From Hippopus hippopus (taxonomy: Eukaryota; Mollusca; Bivalvia; Cardiida; Cardiidae), in assembly GCA_946811185.2 (NCBI GenBank), contig OX328102.1:52119619-52183618 (forward strand): a stretch of DNA of 64,000 bases, written 5' to 3'. Shown here in pieces: positions 10,166-23,218 of the stretch. The position numbers and the translations under genes are program-made. A model generated the notes under the pieces. That model was not told where the DNA came from. It was given only the letters and a program-made list of their open reading frames with translations, and made no database searches. How positions within the stretch are numbered: position 1 is the stretch's first letter; the number at the start of each line of letters is the position of its first letter.

Positions 10166-12784
10166 GATGCAAAGTTATGCTCCGAAGAAGCAAGAAATGC
10201 TATAAAAAGGAAGATCAAAGAGGGAATAACTCAAAATTCGTGCTAGGAAGAGTTATGGTTATTGTTCACTGCACTCCATAATTTTTCAACAATCATGCAT
10301 ACCAAATTTGAAGATGTTCAGACTAGAGATAGCAAAGTTATATTCCGGACAAGCAATAAATTCTGTAAAAATGACGATCAAAGGAAAATAACTCAAAGAC
10401 AGCATGAGGTAGAGATATGGTTCTTTTGCACTGCAATCCGAATTATTGCAACAAATACAAATGCAGAGTTTCAAGTTCAATCGGACTGGAGATGACAAAG
10501 TTAAGCTCCGGACAAAGAACTGGACTGTAAAAATGAAGATGGAAGTCGAATTACTCACAATCCGAGCTAGGTAGAGTTATTGTTCTTGCGCACTGTACTG
10601 GGTAACATGGCAACAAACATGCATACCAAGTTTCAAGTCTTTCTGACTTGAGATGACAAAGTTATGTTCCGGACAAGCACTAAATGCTGTAAAAATGTCC
10701 ATCAAAGGGAAATAACTGAAAGACAGCAGGAGGTAGAGTTACATTTCTTGCGTACTGTACTTCCAAATATTGCAACAAATTAGCATTCCATATTTCATAT
10801 CATTCCTACTTAAGATGACAAAGTTATGCTCGGGACAAGCATGAAATGCTATAAAAATGAAGATCAAAGTGGGAATAACTCATAATTCGTGCTAGGAAGA
10901 GTTATGGTGATTGTGCACTGCGCTCAGTAATTTTTCAACAATCACGCATACCAAATTTGAAGATGTTCAGACTAGAGATGGCAAAGTTATATTCCGGACA
11001 AGCAGAAAATGCTGTAAAAATGACAATCAAAGGGAAATAACTCAAAGACAGCATGAGGTAGAGTTATAGTTCTTTCGCACTGCACTCCGTATTATTGCAA
11101 CAAACATGAATGCCAAGTTTCAAGTCAATCGGACTGTAGATGACAAAGTTTAGCTCCGGACAAAAAACTGGATTGTAAAAATGAAGATGAAAGTGGAATT
11201 ACTCCAAATCTGCGCTAGGTAGAGTTATTGTTCTTGCGCACTGTACTCCGTAATATGGCAACAAATATGCATACCAAGTTTGAAGTCTTTCTGACTTGAG
11301 ATGACAAAGTTATATTCCGGACAAGCACTAAATGCTGTAAAAATGACGATCAAAGGGAAATAACTCAAAGACAGCACGAGGTAGGGTTACAGTTCTTCCA
11401 TACTGCACTTCCAAATATTGCAACAAGTAAGCATACCATATTTCAGGTCATTCCTACTTAAGATGGCAAAGTTATATTCCGGACAAGCACTAAATGCTGT
11501 AAAAAGATGGATGAAAGGGAAATAACTCAAAGGCAGCAGGAGGTAGAGTTACAATTCTTGCGCACTGTACTTCCAAATATTGCAACAAATAAGCATACCA
11601 TAATTCAAATCATTCCTACTTAAGACGACAAAGTTATGCTCCGGACAAGCACTAAATGCAGTAAAAAGAATGATCAAAGGGAAATGACTCAAAGACAGCA
11701 CGAGGTAGAGTTATAATTCTTGCGCACTGCACTTCCAAATATTGCAACAAATAAGAATTCCATATTTCAAGTCATTCCTACTTAAGATGACAAAGTTATG
11801 CTCCGGACAAGCAAGAAATGCTATAAAAATGAACATCAAAGAGGGAAAAACTCAAAATTCGGGCTAGGAAGAGTTATGGTTATTGTGCACTCCACTCCGT
11901 AATTTTTGAACAATTATGCATTCCAAATTTGAAGATGTTCAGACTAGAGATGGCAAAGTTATATTCCGGAGAAGCAGAAAATGCTGTAAAAATGACGATG
12001 AAAGGGAAATAACTCAAGGAATGCACGAGGTGGATTTATAGTTCTTTCGCACTGCACTCCGTATTATTGCAACAAACACATATGCCAAGTTTCAAGTCAA
12101 TCGGAATGGAGATGACAATGTTAAGCTTTGGTCAAAAAACTGGATTGTAAAAATGAAGACGAAAGTGGAATTACTCACAATCCGAGCTAGGTAGAGTTAT
12201 TGTTCTTGCGCACTGTACTCCGTAATATGGCAACAAACATGCATACCAAATTTGAAGTCGTTCTGACTTGAGATGACAAAGTTATATTCCGGACAAGCAC
12301 TAAATGCTGTAAAAATGTCCATCAAAGGGAAATAACTCAAAGACAGCACGAGGTAGAGTTACAATTCTTGCGCACTGCACTTCCAAATATTGCAACAAAT
12401 AAGCATTCTATATTTCAAGTCATTCCTACTCAAGATGACAAAGTTAATCTTCGGACAAGCAAGAAATGCTATCAAAATGAACATCAAAGAGGGAAAAACT
12501 CAAAATTCGTGACAGGAAGAGTTATGGTGGTTGTGCATTACACTCAGTAATTTTTCAACAATCATGCATACCAAATTTGAAGATGTTCAGACTAGAGATG
12601 ACAAAGTTAAATTCCGGACAAGCAGAAAAGGCTGTAATAATGACGAGCAAAGGGAAATAACTCAAAGACTGCACGAGGTAGAGTTATGGTTCTTTCGCAC
12701 TGTACTCCGTATTATTGCAACAAACACAAATGCCAGGTTTCAAGTCAATCGGACTGGAGATGACAAAGTTATCCTCCGGACAAA
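10166..12784 (+). repeat. F2 satellite array with tetrameric higher-order repeat
   Basis: The unit of about 162 bp is marked by GATGACAAAGTTATGCTCCG, AAGGGAAATAACTCAAAGAC and GAGGTAGAGTT. Four monomer types follow a fixed order: a (AATTTGAAGATGTTCAGACT), b (GTTTCAAGTCAATCGGACTG), c (TTTGAAGTCTTTCTGACTTG) and d (TTTCAAGTCATTCCTACTTA). Here a,b,c,d,a,b,c are followed by three d in a row, then a,b,c,d,a,b and the linker. Since 162 is divisible by three, frames stay open over several units, which explains the ORFs here. Confidence 0.9.
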
Positions 12785-12880
12785 GAACTGGACGCCGCCC
12801 GCCTGTCCGCTGGAAGCGCGCCTGGACGTCCGTACGCCATCAGTGATCCCATAATACGTCCCGAATTCGACGTGCATATA
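12785..12880 (+). repeat. GC-rich hairpin linker between F2 and F1
   Basis: This follows a type-b F2 monomer: AACTGGACGCCGCCCGCCTG, then a variable GC stretch, then CCATAATACGTCCCGAATTC and a TATAAAAAAGTAGCC passage into F1. The CCCG...CGGG arms can pair. The same linker occurs at 15,111, 23,124, 26,867, 29,601 and 33,343. Confidence 0.85.
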
Positions 12881-13393
12881 AAAAAGTAGCCATTTGAAGT
12901 TGAAAATTTCCATTTCTTGTTTACGCAATAAAGTCTGCCTTTCTGGTCAGATTTTCATGAAACTTGCACAGTTGCTTTGTATCATCAACAGCTTGAACTC
13001 TATTGATTTGGAATTAAATCTAACAAACAGTATTGAAAAAGTAGCTATTTGATATTGCAAACTTCCATTTCTTATTTACGCAATCAAGTCTGTACTTGTA
13101 GTCAGATTTCCATGAAAGTTCCACAGTTGCTTTGTATCATCGACAGTTTTAACGGTATCGATTAAGACAAAAAAAATGCAACATACATTATTAGAAAAGT
13201 AGACATATCAAGGTGAAAAATTCCATTTCTTCTCTACGCAATAAAGTCGGCATTTGTGGTCAGATTTTTATGAAACTTCTACAGTTCCTTTGTATGATCA
13301 ACAGCTTGATCACTATTGATTTAAAAAAAAAAAAAAAAAAAAACAAAAAACACACACACACAAATAGTACAGGAAAAGTACCCATTTGAAGTT
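12881..13393 (+). repeat. F1 satellite block (about 3 monomers)
   Basis: Short F1 block between two F2 blocks. It ends with an A-rich, CA-rich tract (13,321-13,362), then CAAATAGTACAGGAAAAGTA and a passage into F2 at GAAGTTATATTCC. That junction, at a shared AAGTT, recurs at 21,943, 24,482, 28,420 and 30,958. Confidence 0.85.
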
Positions 13394-15110
13394 ATATTCC
13401 CGACAAGCACTAAATGCTGTAAAAATGATGATGGAAGGGAAATAACTCAAAGACAGCACGAGGTTGGGTTACAATTTCACGTCATTTCTACTTAAGATGA
13501 CAAAGTTATTCTCCGGACAAGAAAAGAAATGCTATAAAAATGAAGATCAAAGGGGGAATAAGTCAAAATTCGTCCTAGGAAGTGTTATGACTGCACTCCG
13601 TAATTTTTCAACAATCATGCATACCAAATTTGAAGATGTTTAGACTAGAGATGGCAAAGTTATATTCCGGACAAGCAGAAAATGCTGTAAAAATGACGAT
13701 CAAAGGGAAAAAACTCAAAGACAGCATCAGGTAGAGTTATGGTTCTTTCGCACTGCACTCCGTATTATTGCAACAAACACAAATGCAGAGTTTCAAGTTC
13801 AATCGGACTGCAGATGATAAAGTTAAGGTGAAAGTGAAGATGAAAGTGGAATTATTCACAATCCGAGCTAGGTAGAGTTATTGTTCTTGTGCACTGTACT
13901 CCGTAACACTGCAACAAAAAATGCATACCAAGTTGGAAGTCGTTCTGACTTGAGATTACAAAGTTATATACCGGACAAGCACTAAATGCAGTGAACTGGA
14001 TGATCAAATGGAAATAACTCAAAGACAGCACGAGGTAAAGTTACAATTCTTGCGCACTGCACTTCCAAATATTACAACAAATACACATACCATATTTCAC
14101 GTCATTTCTACTTAAGATGACAAAGTTATGCTCGGGACAAGCAAGAAATGCTATAAAAATTAACATCAAAGAGGGAATAACTCGAAATTCGTGCTAGAAA
14201 GAGTTATGGTTATTGTGCACTGCACTCAGTAATTTTTCAACAATCATGCATACCAACTTTGAAGATGTTCAGACTAGAGATGGCAAAGTTATATTCCGGA
14301 CAAGCAGAAAATGCTGTAAAAATGACGATCAAAGGGAAAAAAACTCAAAGACAGCATCAGGTAGAGTTATGGTTCTTTCGCACTGCACTCCGTATTATTG
14401 CAACAAACACAAATGCAGAGTTTCAAGTTCAATCGGACTGGAGATGACAAAGTCAAGCTCCGGAAAAAAAACTGGACTTTAAAAATGAAGATGAAAGTGG
14501 AATTACTCAAAATCCACGCTAGATAGAGTTATTGTTCTTGCGCACTGTACTCCGTAATATGGCAACAAACATGCATACCAAGTTTGAAGTCTTTCTGACT
14601 TGAGATGACAAAGTTACATTCCGGACAAGCACTAAATGCAGTAAAAAAGATGATCAAAGGGAAATAACTCAAAGACAGCACGAGGTAGGGTTACAATTCT
14701 TGCGCACTGCACTTCCAAATATTGCAACAAATAAACATTCCATATTGCAAGTCATTCCTACTTAAGATGACAAAGTTATGCTCCGGACAAGCAAGAAATG
14801 CTATAAAAATGAACATCAAAGAGGGAAAAACTCAAAATTCGTGCTAGAAAGAGTTATGGTTATTGTGCACTCCACTCCGTAATTTTTCAACAATCATGCA
14901 CACCAAATTTGAAGATGTTCAGACTAGAGATGGCAAAGTTATATTCCGGACAAGCAGAAAATGCTGTAAAAATGACGATCAAAGGGAAATAACTCAAAGA
15001 CAGCATGAGGCAGATTTATGGTTCTTTCGCACCGTATTATCACAACAAACACAAATGCAGAGTGTCAAGTCAATCGGATTGGAGATGACAAAGCTATGCT
15101 CCGGACAAAG
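13394..15110 (+). repeat. F2 satellite block (tetrameric order d-a-b-c-d-a-b)
   Basis: Starts inside a type-c monomer tail and continues d (13,475), a (13,615), b (13,780), c (13,935), d (14,090), a (14,250), b (14,405), c (14,570), d (14,745), a (14,900) and b (15,050), then the linker. The order matches the first F2 block. Confidence 0.9.
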
Positions 15111-15205
15111 AACTGGACGCCGCCCGCCTGCCCGTCGGAAGCCGCCTGGACCCCCGCACGCCATTGGTGATCCCATAATACGTCCCGAATTCGACGGGCA
15201 TATAA
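15111..15205 (+). repeat. Hairpin linker (copy 3)
   Basis: Same design as the linker at 12,785: GCCGCCCGCCTGCCCG, CATTGGTGATCCCATAATAC, CCCGAATTCGACGGGC and TATAAAAAAGTAGC, following a type-b F2 monomer. Confidence 0.85.
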
Positions 15206-17766
15206 AAAAGTAGCAATTTCCAGTTGAAAATTTCCGTTTCTTGTTTACGCAATAAAGTTTGCATTTGTGGTCAGATTTTCTTGAAACTTGTATTGTTGCT
15301 TTGTATCATCAACAGCTTGAAACCTATTGATTTTGAAAATCTCCTACAAACAGTACGGGAAAAGTAACCATTTGAATTAGCAAATTTCCATTTCTTGTTT
15401 ACACAATAAAGTCTGCATTTGTGGTCAGATTTTCATGAAACTTCCACAGTTCCTTTGTATGATCAACAGCTTGAACCTGATTGATTTTGAAAAAGAAATA
15501 AAAAACAGTATTGGAAAAGTAGCCATTTAAAGTGAAAATTTCCATTTCATGTTTAGGCTATAATGTCTGCATTAGTGGTCAGATTTTCAGGAAACTTGCA
15601 TAGTTGCTTTCTATCATCAACAGCTTAAACGCTATTGATTTTGAAAAACATCCAACGAACAGTAGAGGAAAAGAAGCCATTTGATATTGCAAATATCCAT
15701 TTCTTGTTTATGCACTAAAGTCTGCATATGTAGTTAGATTTTTATGAAACTTGAACGGTTGCTTTGTATCATCAACAGCTTGAATCATATTGATTTGGAA
15801 AAATCCAACAAACAGTACGGAAAAAGTAGCCATTTGAAGATGAAAATAATTATTTCTTGTTTACGCAATAGAGTCTGCATTTGTAGTCAGATTCGCATGA
15901 ACCTTACACAGTTGCTTTGTGTCATCAACAGCTTGAACGCTATTAATTTTGAAATTAATCTAAAAGACAGTACTGGAAAAGTAGCCATTTGAAATAGCAA
16001 ATTTACATAACTTTTTTACGCAATAAAGTCGGCATTTGTGGTCAGATTTTCATGAAATTTGTACAGTTGCTTTGTATCATAAACAGCTTGAAAGCTATTG
16101 ATTTTGAAATAAATCTAACAGATAGTACTTGAGGGCAACCATTTGAATTTGCAAATTTACATTTTTTCTTTACACAATAAAGTCTGCATTTGTAATCAGA
16201 TTTTCATGAAACTTGCACAGTTGCTTTGTATCATCAACAGCTTGAACACTATTGATTTTTAAATAAATCTAACAAACACTACTGGAAAAGTAGTCATTTG
16301 AACTTGCAAATTTCCAATTCGTATTTACGCAATAAAGTCTCCATTTGTAGTCAGATTTTTATGACACTTGCACAGTTGCTTTGTATCAAACCGTCTTAGA
16401 AAAGTAGCCATTTGAAGGATTTCCTTTTCTTGTTTACGCAATTAAGTCTGCATTTGTAGTCAGATTTTCATAAAACTTGTATAGTTGCTTTGTATCATCA
16501 CAGCTTGAACGCTATTGATTAAGAAAAAATATTGCAACATACAGTATTGGAAAAGTAGCCATTTGAAGGTGAAAATTTCCATTTCTTGTTTACGCAATAA
16601 AGTCGGCATTTGTGGTCAGATTTTTATGAAACTTCTATAGTTCCTTTGTATGATCAACAGCTTGAACACTATTGATTTAAAAAAAAAAACATACAAATAG
16701 TACAGGAAAAGTACCCATTTGAAGTTCCAAATTTCCACTTTTTGTTTACGCAATAAAGTCTGCATTTGTAGTCAGATTTTCATGAAACTTGCACTGTTGC
16801 TTTGTATCATCGACAGCTTTAAGGCTATCGATTAAGAAAAAAAATGCAACATACAGTATTGGAAAAATAGCCATTTGAAGTTCCAAATTTACATAAATTC
16901 TTTATGCAAGAAAGTCGTCATTTGTGGTTAGATTCTCAGGAAATTTGCACAGTTGCTTTCTATCATCAACAGCTTAAAGCCTATTGATTTCGAAAAAAAT
17001 CCAATAAAGAGTATGGTAAAAGTAGACATTTGAATTTGAAAATATCCATTTCTTGTTTACGCAATAAAGTCTGCATTTGTAGTCAGATTTTCATTAAACT
17101 TGCACAGTTGCTTTGTATCATCAACAGCTTAAATCCTATTGATTTTGAAAAATATCCAAGAAAGGGTATGTTAAAAGTAGCCATTTGAAGTTGAAAATAT
17201 CCATTTTTTGTTTACGCAATAAAGTTTGCATTTGTAGTCAGATTTTCATGAAACTTGCACAGTTGCTTTCTATCATCAACAACTTAAACGCTATTGATTT
17301 TGAAATAAATCTAACAAACAGTGTTGGAAAAGTAGCCATTTGAATTTGCAAATTTCCATTTCTTGTTTACTCAATAAAGTCTGCATTTGTAGTCAGATTT
17401 TCATGAAACTTGTGTAGGTGCTTTGTATGATCAACAGCTAGAACCCATTGATTTTGAAAAATATCCAACGAAAGTACGGTGAAAAGTAGCCATTTGAATT
17501 TGAAAATTTCCATTTCTTGTTTACGCAATAAAGTCTGCATTTGTAGTTAGATTTTCATGAAACTTGCACTGTTGCTTTGTATCATGAACAGCTTGAACCC
17601 TATTTATTTTGAAAAAAAATCCAACAAACAGTTCGGGAAAACTAGCCATTTGAAGTTGAAAATTTCCTTTTCTTGTTTATGCAATTTATTCTGCATTTGT
17701 GGTCAGATTTTTATGAAACTTGCACAGGTGCTTTGTATTATCAACAGCTTGAATCCTATTGATTAA
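15206..17766 (+). repeat. F1 satellite array, first half of a ~3-kb higher-order repeat
   Basis: About 16 monomers. Distinctive variants (TTGAAAATCTCCTACAAACA, GAAATAAAAAACAGTATTGG, CGGAAAAAGTAGCC and others) recur in the same order in 18,129-21,071, about 2.95-3.3 kb downstream with internal indels, so a block of monomers was duplicated together. Confidence 0.85.
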
Positions 17767-18128
17767 GGTAGTTGACCCCTAACGCTTTTAGTGCAAAATG
17801 GAATAAAATTTCTTTATAGTTGATAAATCAGGATTTATACTGATATAATAAATTTGCAGATTTTCAACCGACCAGAAATTCCTTTGATGTCTATCTTGAA
17901 ATTATTTGTTGATACTTTTGTTAGTCTCTAGAGAAGGGAGGTAATTATTATCTCCCTTTGTTATGAGAATATAGTGGTTTTAGATTTATAATTGATAAGT
18001 CTTAATAGGAAGAAAAGAAAAAAGTGGCTCGGTTAAAGTTGTACAATAATACGCATTTTTAATCATAGCAAATTTTGTAGGATAATATTATAGTGGAAAT
18101 AGCTGTTTTCTATTACGGGTCCGCTACC
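17767..18128 (+). mobile_element. MITE with TTAA target site, full-length copy
   Basis: A 362-bp non-coding insert in F1 bounded by inverted ends GGTAGTTGACCC and GGGTCCGCTACC, with TTAA directly on both sides (17,763-17,766 and 18,129-18,132). F1 sequence resumes correctly across one TTAA, confirming insertion. A hairpin AGGGAG...CTCCCT lies at about 17,936-17,959. TTAA duplication is the habit of piggyBac-type transposases, so a piggyBac-mobilised MITE is a reasonable inference. No transposase is present. Confidence 0.75.
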
Positions 18129-21071
18129 TTAAATCTAACAAACAGTATTGGAAAAGTAGCCATTTGATCTTGCAAACTTCCATTTCTTGTTTACGCAATA
18201 AAGTCTGCATTTGTGGTCAGATTTTCATGAAACTTGTATTGTTGCTTTGTATCATCAACAGCTTGAAACCTATTGATTTTGAAAATCTCCTACAAACAGT
18301 ACGGGAAAAATAACCATTTGAATTAGCAAATTTTCATTTCTTGTTTACACAATAAAGTCTACATTTGTGGTCAGATTTTCATGAAACTCCCACAGTTCCT
18401 TTGTATGATCAACAGCTTGAACCTTATTGATTTTGAAAAAGAAATAAAAAACAGTATTGGAAAAGTAGCCATTTGAAAGTGAAAATTTCCATTTCATGTT
18501 TAGGCTATAATGTCTGCATTAGTGGTCAGATTTTCAGGAAACTTGCATAGTTGCTTTCTATCATCAACAGCTTAAACGCTATTGATTTTGAAAAACGTCC
18601 AACAAACAGTAGAAGAAAAGAAGACATTTGATATTGCAAATATCCATTTCTTGTTTATGCAATAAAGTCTGCATTTGTAGTCAGATTTTTATGAAACTTG
18701 AACGGTTGCTTTGTATCATCAAAAGCTTGAATCATATTGATTTGGAAAAATCCAACAACCACTACGGAAAAAGTAGCTATTTGAAGATGAAAATATTCAT
18801 TTCTTGTTTACGCAATAAAGTCTGCATTTGTAGTCAGATTCACATGAACCTTACACAGTTGCTTTGTGTCATCAACAGCTTGAACGCTATTAATTTTGAA
18901 ATTAATCTAAAAATCAGTACTGGAAAAGGAGCCATTTGAAATTGCAAATTTACAACTTCTTTACGCAATAAAGTCTGCATTTGTAATATGATTTTCATGA
19001 AACTTGCACAGTTGCTTTGTATCATCAACAGCTTGAACACTATTGATTTTGAAATAAATCTAACAAACACTACTGGAAAAGTAACCATTTGAATTTGCAA
19101 ATTTCCATTTCTTGTTTATGGAATAAAGTCTGCATTTGTAATCAGATTTTCATGAAACTTCTACAGTTGCTTTGTAATATCAACAGATTGAACCGTATTG
19201 ATTGAAAAAAAAAAAAAAAGAAAAACAGAAATGGTACGGGATAATTAGCCATCTGAATTTGCAAATTTCCATTTCGTGTTTACGCAATAAAATCTCCATT
19301 TGTAGTCAGATTTTTATGAAACTTGCACAGTTGCTTTGTATCATCAACAGCTTGAACCCTTCTTGATTCTGAAAAAAATCCAACAAACCATTCTGGAAAA
19401 GTAGCCATTTGAAGGATTTCCTTTTCTTGTTTACGCTATTAAGTCTGCATTTGTAGTCAGATTTTCATAAAACTTGTATAGTTGCTTTGTATCATCACAG
19501 TTTGAACGCTATTGATTTCGAAAAAAAATCCAACAAACAGTACAGGAAAAGTAGCCATTTGAAGTTCCATATTTCCACTTTTTGTTACGCAATAAAGTCT
19601 GCATTTGTATTCAGATTTTCATGAAACTTGTATAGTTGCTTTGTATCATCAACAGCTTGAACCCTATTGATTTTGACAAAAAAATCCAATAATTAGTACA
19701 GGAAAAGTACCCGTTTGAAGTTGAAAATTTCCATTTCTTGTTTACGCAATATAATCTGCATTTGTAGTCAGATTTTCATGAAACTTGCATAGGTGCTTTG
19801 TATCATCAACGGCTTGAACCCTATTGATTTTGAATTAAATCTAACAAACAGTATTGAAAAAGTAGCTATTTGATATTGCAAACTTCCATTTCTTGTTTAC
19901 GCAATAAAGTCTGCACTTGTAGTCAGATTTTCATGATACTTGCACAGTTGCTTTGTATTATCGACAGCTTGAACGCTATCGATTAAGAAAAATTAATGCA
20001 ACATACAGTATTGGAAAAGTAGCCATTTGAAGGTATAAATTACTATTTCTTGTTTACGCAATAAAGTCGGCTTTTGTGGTCAGATTTTTACGAAACTTCT
20101 ATAGTTCCTTCGTATCATCAACAGCTTGAACACTATTGATTTAAAAAAAAAACATACAAATAGTACAGGAAAAGTACCCATTTGAAGTTTCAAATTCCAA
20201 TTCTTGTTTACGCAATAAAGTCTGCATTTGTATTCAACTTTTCATGAAACTTTTATAGTTGCTTTGTATTATCAACAGCTTAAAGCCTATTGATTTTGAA
20301 AAAAATCCAACAAAGAGTATAGTAAAAGTAGCCATTTGAATTTGAAAATATCCATTTCTTGTTTACGCAATAAAGTCTGCATTTGTAGTCAGATTTTCAT
20401 TAAACTTGCACAGTTGCTTTGTATCATCAACAGCTTAAATCCTATTGATTTTGAAAAATATCCAAGAAAGAATATGTTAAAGGTAGCCATTTGAAGTTGA
20501 AAATATCCATTTTTTGTTTACGCAATAAAGTTTGCATTTGTAGTCAGATTTTCATGAAACTTGCACAGTTGCTTTCTATCATCAACAACTTGTGCGCTAT
20601 TGATTTTGAAATAAATTTAACAAACAGTGTTGGAAAAGTAGCCATTTGAATTTGCAAATTTCCATTTCTTGTTTACTCAAAAAAGTCTGCATTTGTAGTC
20701 AGATTTTCATGAAACTTGTGTAGGTGCTTTGTATGATCAACAGCTAGAACCCATTGATTTTGAAAAACATCCAACGAACAGTACGGTAAAAAGTAGCCAT
20801 TTGAATTTGAAAATTTCCATTTCTTGTTTACGCAATTAAGTCTGCATTTGTAGTTAGATTTTCATGAAACTTGCACAGTTGCTTTGTATCATGAACAGCT
20901 TGAACCCTATTCATTTCGAAAAAAAATCCTACAAACAGTACGGGAAAAGTAGCCATTTGAATTTTAAAATTTCCTTTTCTTGTTTATGCAATTTATTCTG
21001 CATTTGTGGTCAGATTTTTATGAAACTTGCACAGCTGCTTTGTATTATCAACAGCTTGAACCCTATTGTTT
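18129..21071 (+). repeat. F1 satellite array, second half of the ~3-kb higher-order repeat
   Basis: Repeats the monomer variants of 15,206-17,766 in order, with substitutions and some monomer-scale indels. It is followed at the corresponding place by a truncated copy of the same MITE, so the MITE was inserted before the block was duplicated. Confidence 0.85.
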
Positions 21072-21264
21072 AGGGGTGGTAATTATTATCTCCCTTTGTA
21101 ATGAGAATATAGTGGTTTTAGATTTATAATTGATAAGTCTTTATAGGAAAAAAAGAAAAAAGTGGCTCGGTTAAAGTTACAATAATACGCATTTTTAATC
21201 ATAGCAAATTTTGTAGGATAATATTATAGGGGAAATAGCTGTTTTCTATTACGGGTTCACTACC
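21072..21264 (+). mobile_element. 5'-truncated copy of the TTAA MITE
   Basis: Matches the 3' half of the 17,767 MITE (GGTAATTATTATCTCCCTTT through CACTACC, then TTAA) but lacks the first ~170 bp, which are replaced by an abrupt join to F1. It arose by duplication of the host array and later deletion, not by new insertion. Confidence 0.8.
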
Positions 21265-21943
21265 TTAAATCTAACAAACAGTATTGCAAAAGTAGCCGTT
21301 TGATATTGCAAACTTCCATTTCTTGTTTACGCAATAAAGTCTGCATTTGTAGTCAGATTTTCATGAAACTTGCACTGTTGCTTTGTATCATGGACAGCTT
21401 GAAGGCTATCGATTAAGGAAAAAAATGCAACATACAGTATTGGAAAAGTAGCCATTTGAAGTTCCAAATTTCCATTTCTTGTTTACGCAATAAAGTCTGC
21501 ATTACCTCCTTTGTATCATCAACAGCCTGAACCCTATTGATTTTGACAAAAAAATCCCATAATTAGTACGAGAAAAGTACCCGTTTGAAGTTGAAAATTT
21601 CCATTTCTTGTTTATGCAACATAATTTGCTTTCTTGTTTACGCAATAAAGTCTGTACTTGTAATCAGATTTCCATGAAACTTGCACAGTATTTTTGTATC
21701 ATCGACAGTTTGAACGGTATCGATTAAGACAGAAAAATTGCAATATACAGTATAAGAAAAGTAGCCACATAAAGGTGAAAACTTCCATTTCTTGTTTACG
21801 CAATAAAGTCGCCATTTGTGGTCAGATTTTTATGAAACTTCTACAGTTCCTTTTTATGATCAACAGCTTGAACACTACTGATTTAATAAAAAGAAAAAAA
21901 AACACACACAAATAGTACAGGAAAAGTACCCATTTGAAGTTAT
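21265..21943 (+). repeat. F1 satellite block before the F2 junction
   Basis: About four F1 monomers, some shortened. From about 21,334 the sequence belongs to the first copy of the 6.48-kb duplication. It ends with an A-rich, CA-rich tract and the GAAGTTATATTCC junction. Confidence 0.85.
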
Positions 21944-23123
21944 ATTCCGGACAAGCACTAAATGCTGTAAAAATGACGATGAAAGGGAAATAACTCAAAG
22001 ACAGCACGAGGTAGGGTTACAATTCTTGCGCACTGCACTTCCAAATATTGCAACAAATAAGCATACCATATTTCACGTCATTTCTACAGCACGAGGTAGG
22101 GTTACAATTTCACGTCATTTCTACTTAAGATGACAAAGTTATTCTCCGGACAAGTCAAGAAATGCTATAAAAATGAACATCAGAGGGGCAATAACTCAAA
22201 ATTCGTGCTAGAAAATGTTATGACTGCACTCCGTAATTTTTCAATAATCATGCATACCAAATTTGAAGATATTCAAACTAGATATGGCAAAGTTATATTC
22301 GGGACAAGCAAAAAAATGCTGTAAAAATGACGATCAAAGGGAAATAACTCAAAGACTGTAAGAGGTAGAGTTTTGGTTCTTTCGCACTGCACTCCGTATT
22401 ACTGCAACAAACACAAATGCAGAGTTTCAAGTCAATCGGACTGGAGATGACAAAGTCAAGCTCCGGAGAAAAAAATTAGCTGTAAAAATGAAAATGAAAG
22501 TGGAATTACTCAAAATCCACCCTAGGTAGAGTTATTGTTCTTGTGCACTGTACTCCGTAATATGGCAACAAACAGGTATACCAAGTTTGAAGTCTTTCTG
22601 ACTTGAGATGACAAAGTTATATTCCAGACAAGCACTAAATGCAGTAAAAAAGATGATCAAAGGAAAATAACTCAAAGACGGCACGAGGTAGGGTTACAAT
22701 TATTGCGCACTGCACTTCCAAATATTGCAACGAATAAGCATACCATATTTCAAGTCATTCCTACTTAAGATGACAAAGTTATGCTCCGGACAAGCAAGAA
22801 ATGCTATAAAAATGAATATCAAAGAGGGAAAAACTCAAAATTCGTGCTAGGAAGAGTTATGGTTATTGTGCACTCCACTCCGTAATTTTTCAACAATCAT
22901 GCATACCAAATTTGAAGATGTTCAGACTAGAGATGGCAAAGTAATATTCCGGACAAGCAGAAAATACTGTAAAAATGACGATCAAAGGGACATAACTCAA
23001 AGACAGCATGAGATAGAGTTATGGTTCTTTCGCACTGCACTCCGTATTATTACAACAAACACAAATGCAAAGTTTCAAGTCAAGCGGACTGGAGATGACA
23101 AAGTTATGCTCCGGACAAAGAAC
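21944..23123 (+). repeat. F2 satellite block in duplication copy 1
   Basis: F2 monomers, starting in a c-type tail and ending in type b before the linker. A small tandem duplication repeats GGTAGGGTTACAATT and TTTCACGTCATTTCTAC at 22,013-22,125. Confidence 0.9.
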
Positions 23124-23218
23124 TGGACGCCGCCCGCCTGCCCCACCGAAAACCCGCCTGGACGTCGTACGCCATCGGTGATGCCATAATACGTCCCGAA
23201 TTCGACGGGCATATAAAA
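23124..23218 (+). repeat. Hairpin linker (copy 4)
   Basis: GCCGCCCGCCTGCCCCACCG, CCATCGGTGATGCCATAATA, CCCGAATTCGACGGGC, TATAAAAAAGTAGCC, following a type-b F2 monomer. Confidence 0.85.

Noticed and set aside
12785..12880. Helitron 3' terminus
   Set aside because: The hairpin is suggestive, but no CTRR end or 5' TC end was found, so it is reported only as a hypothesis.
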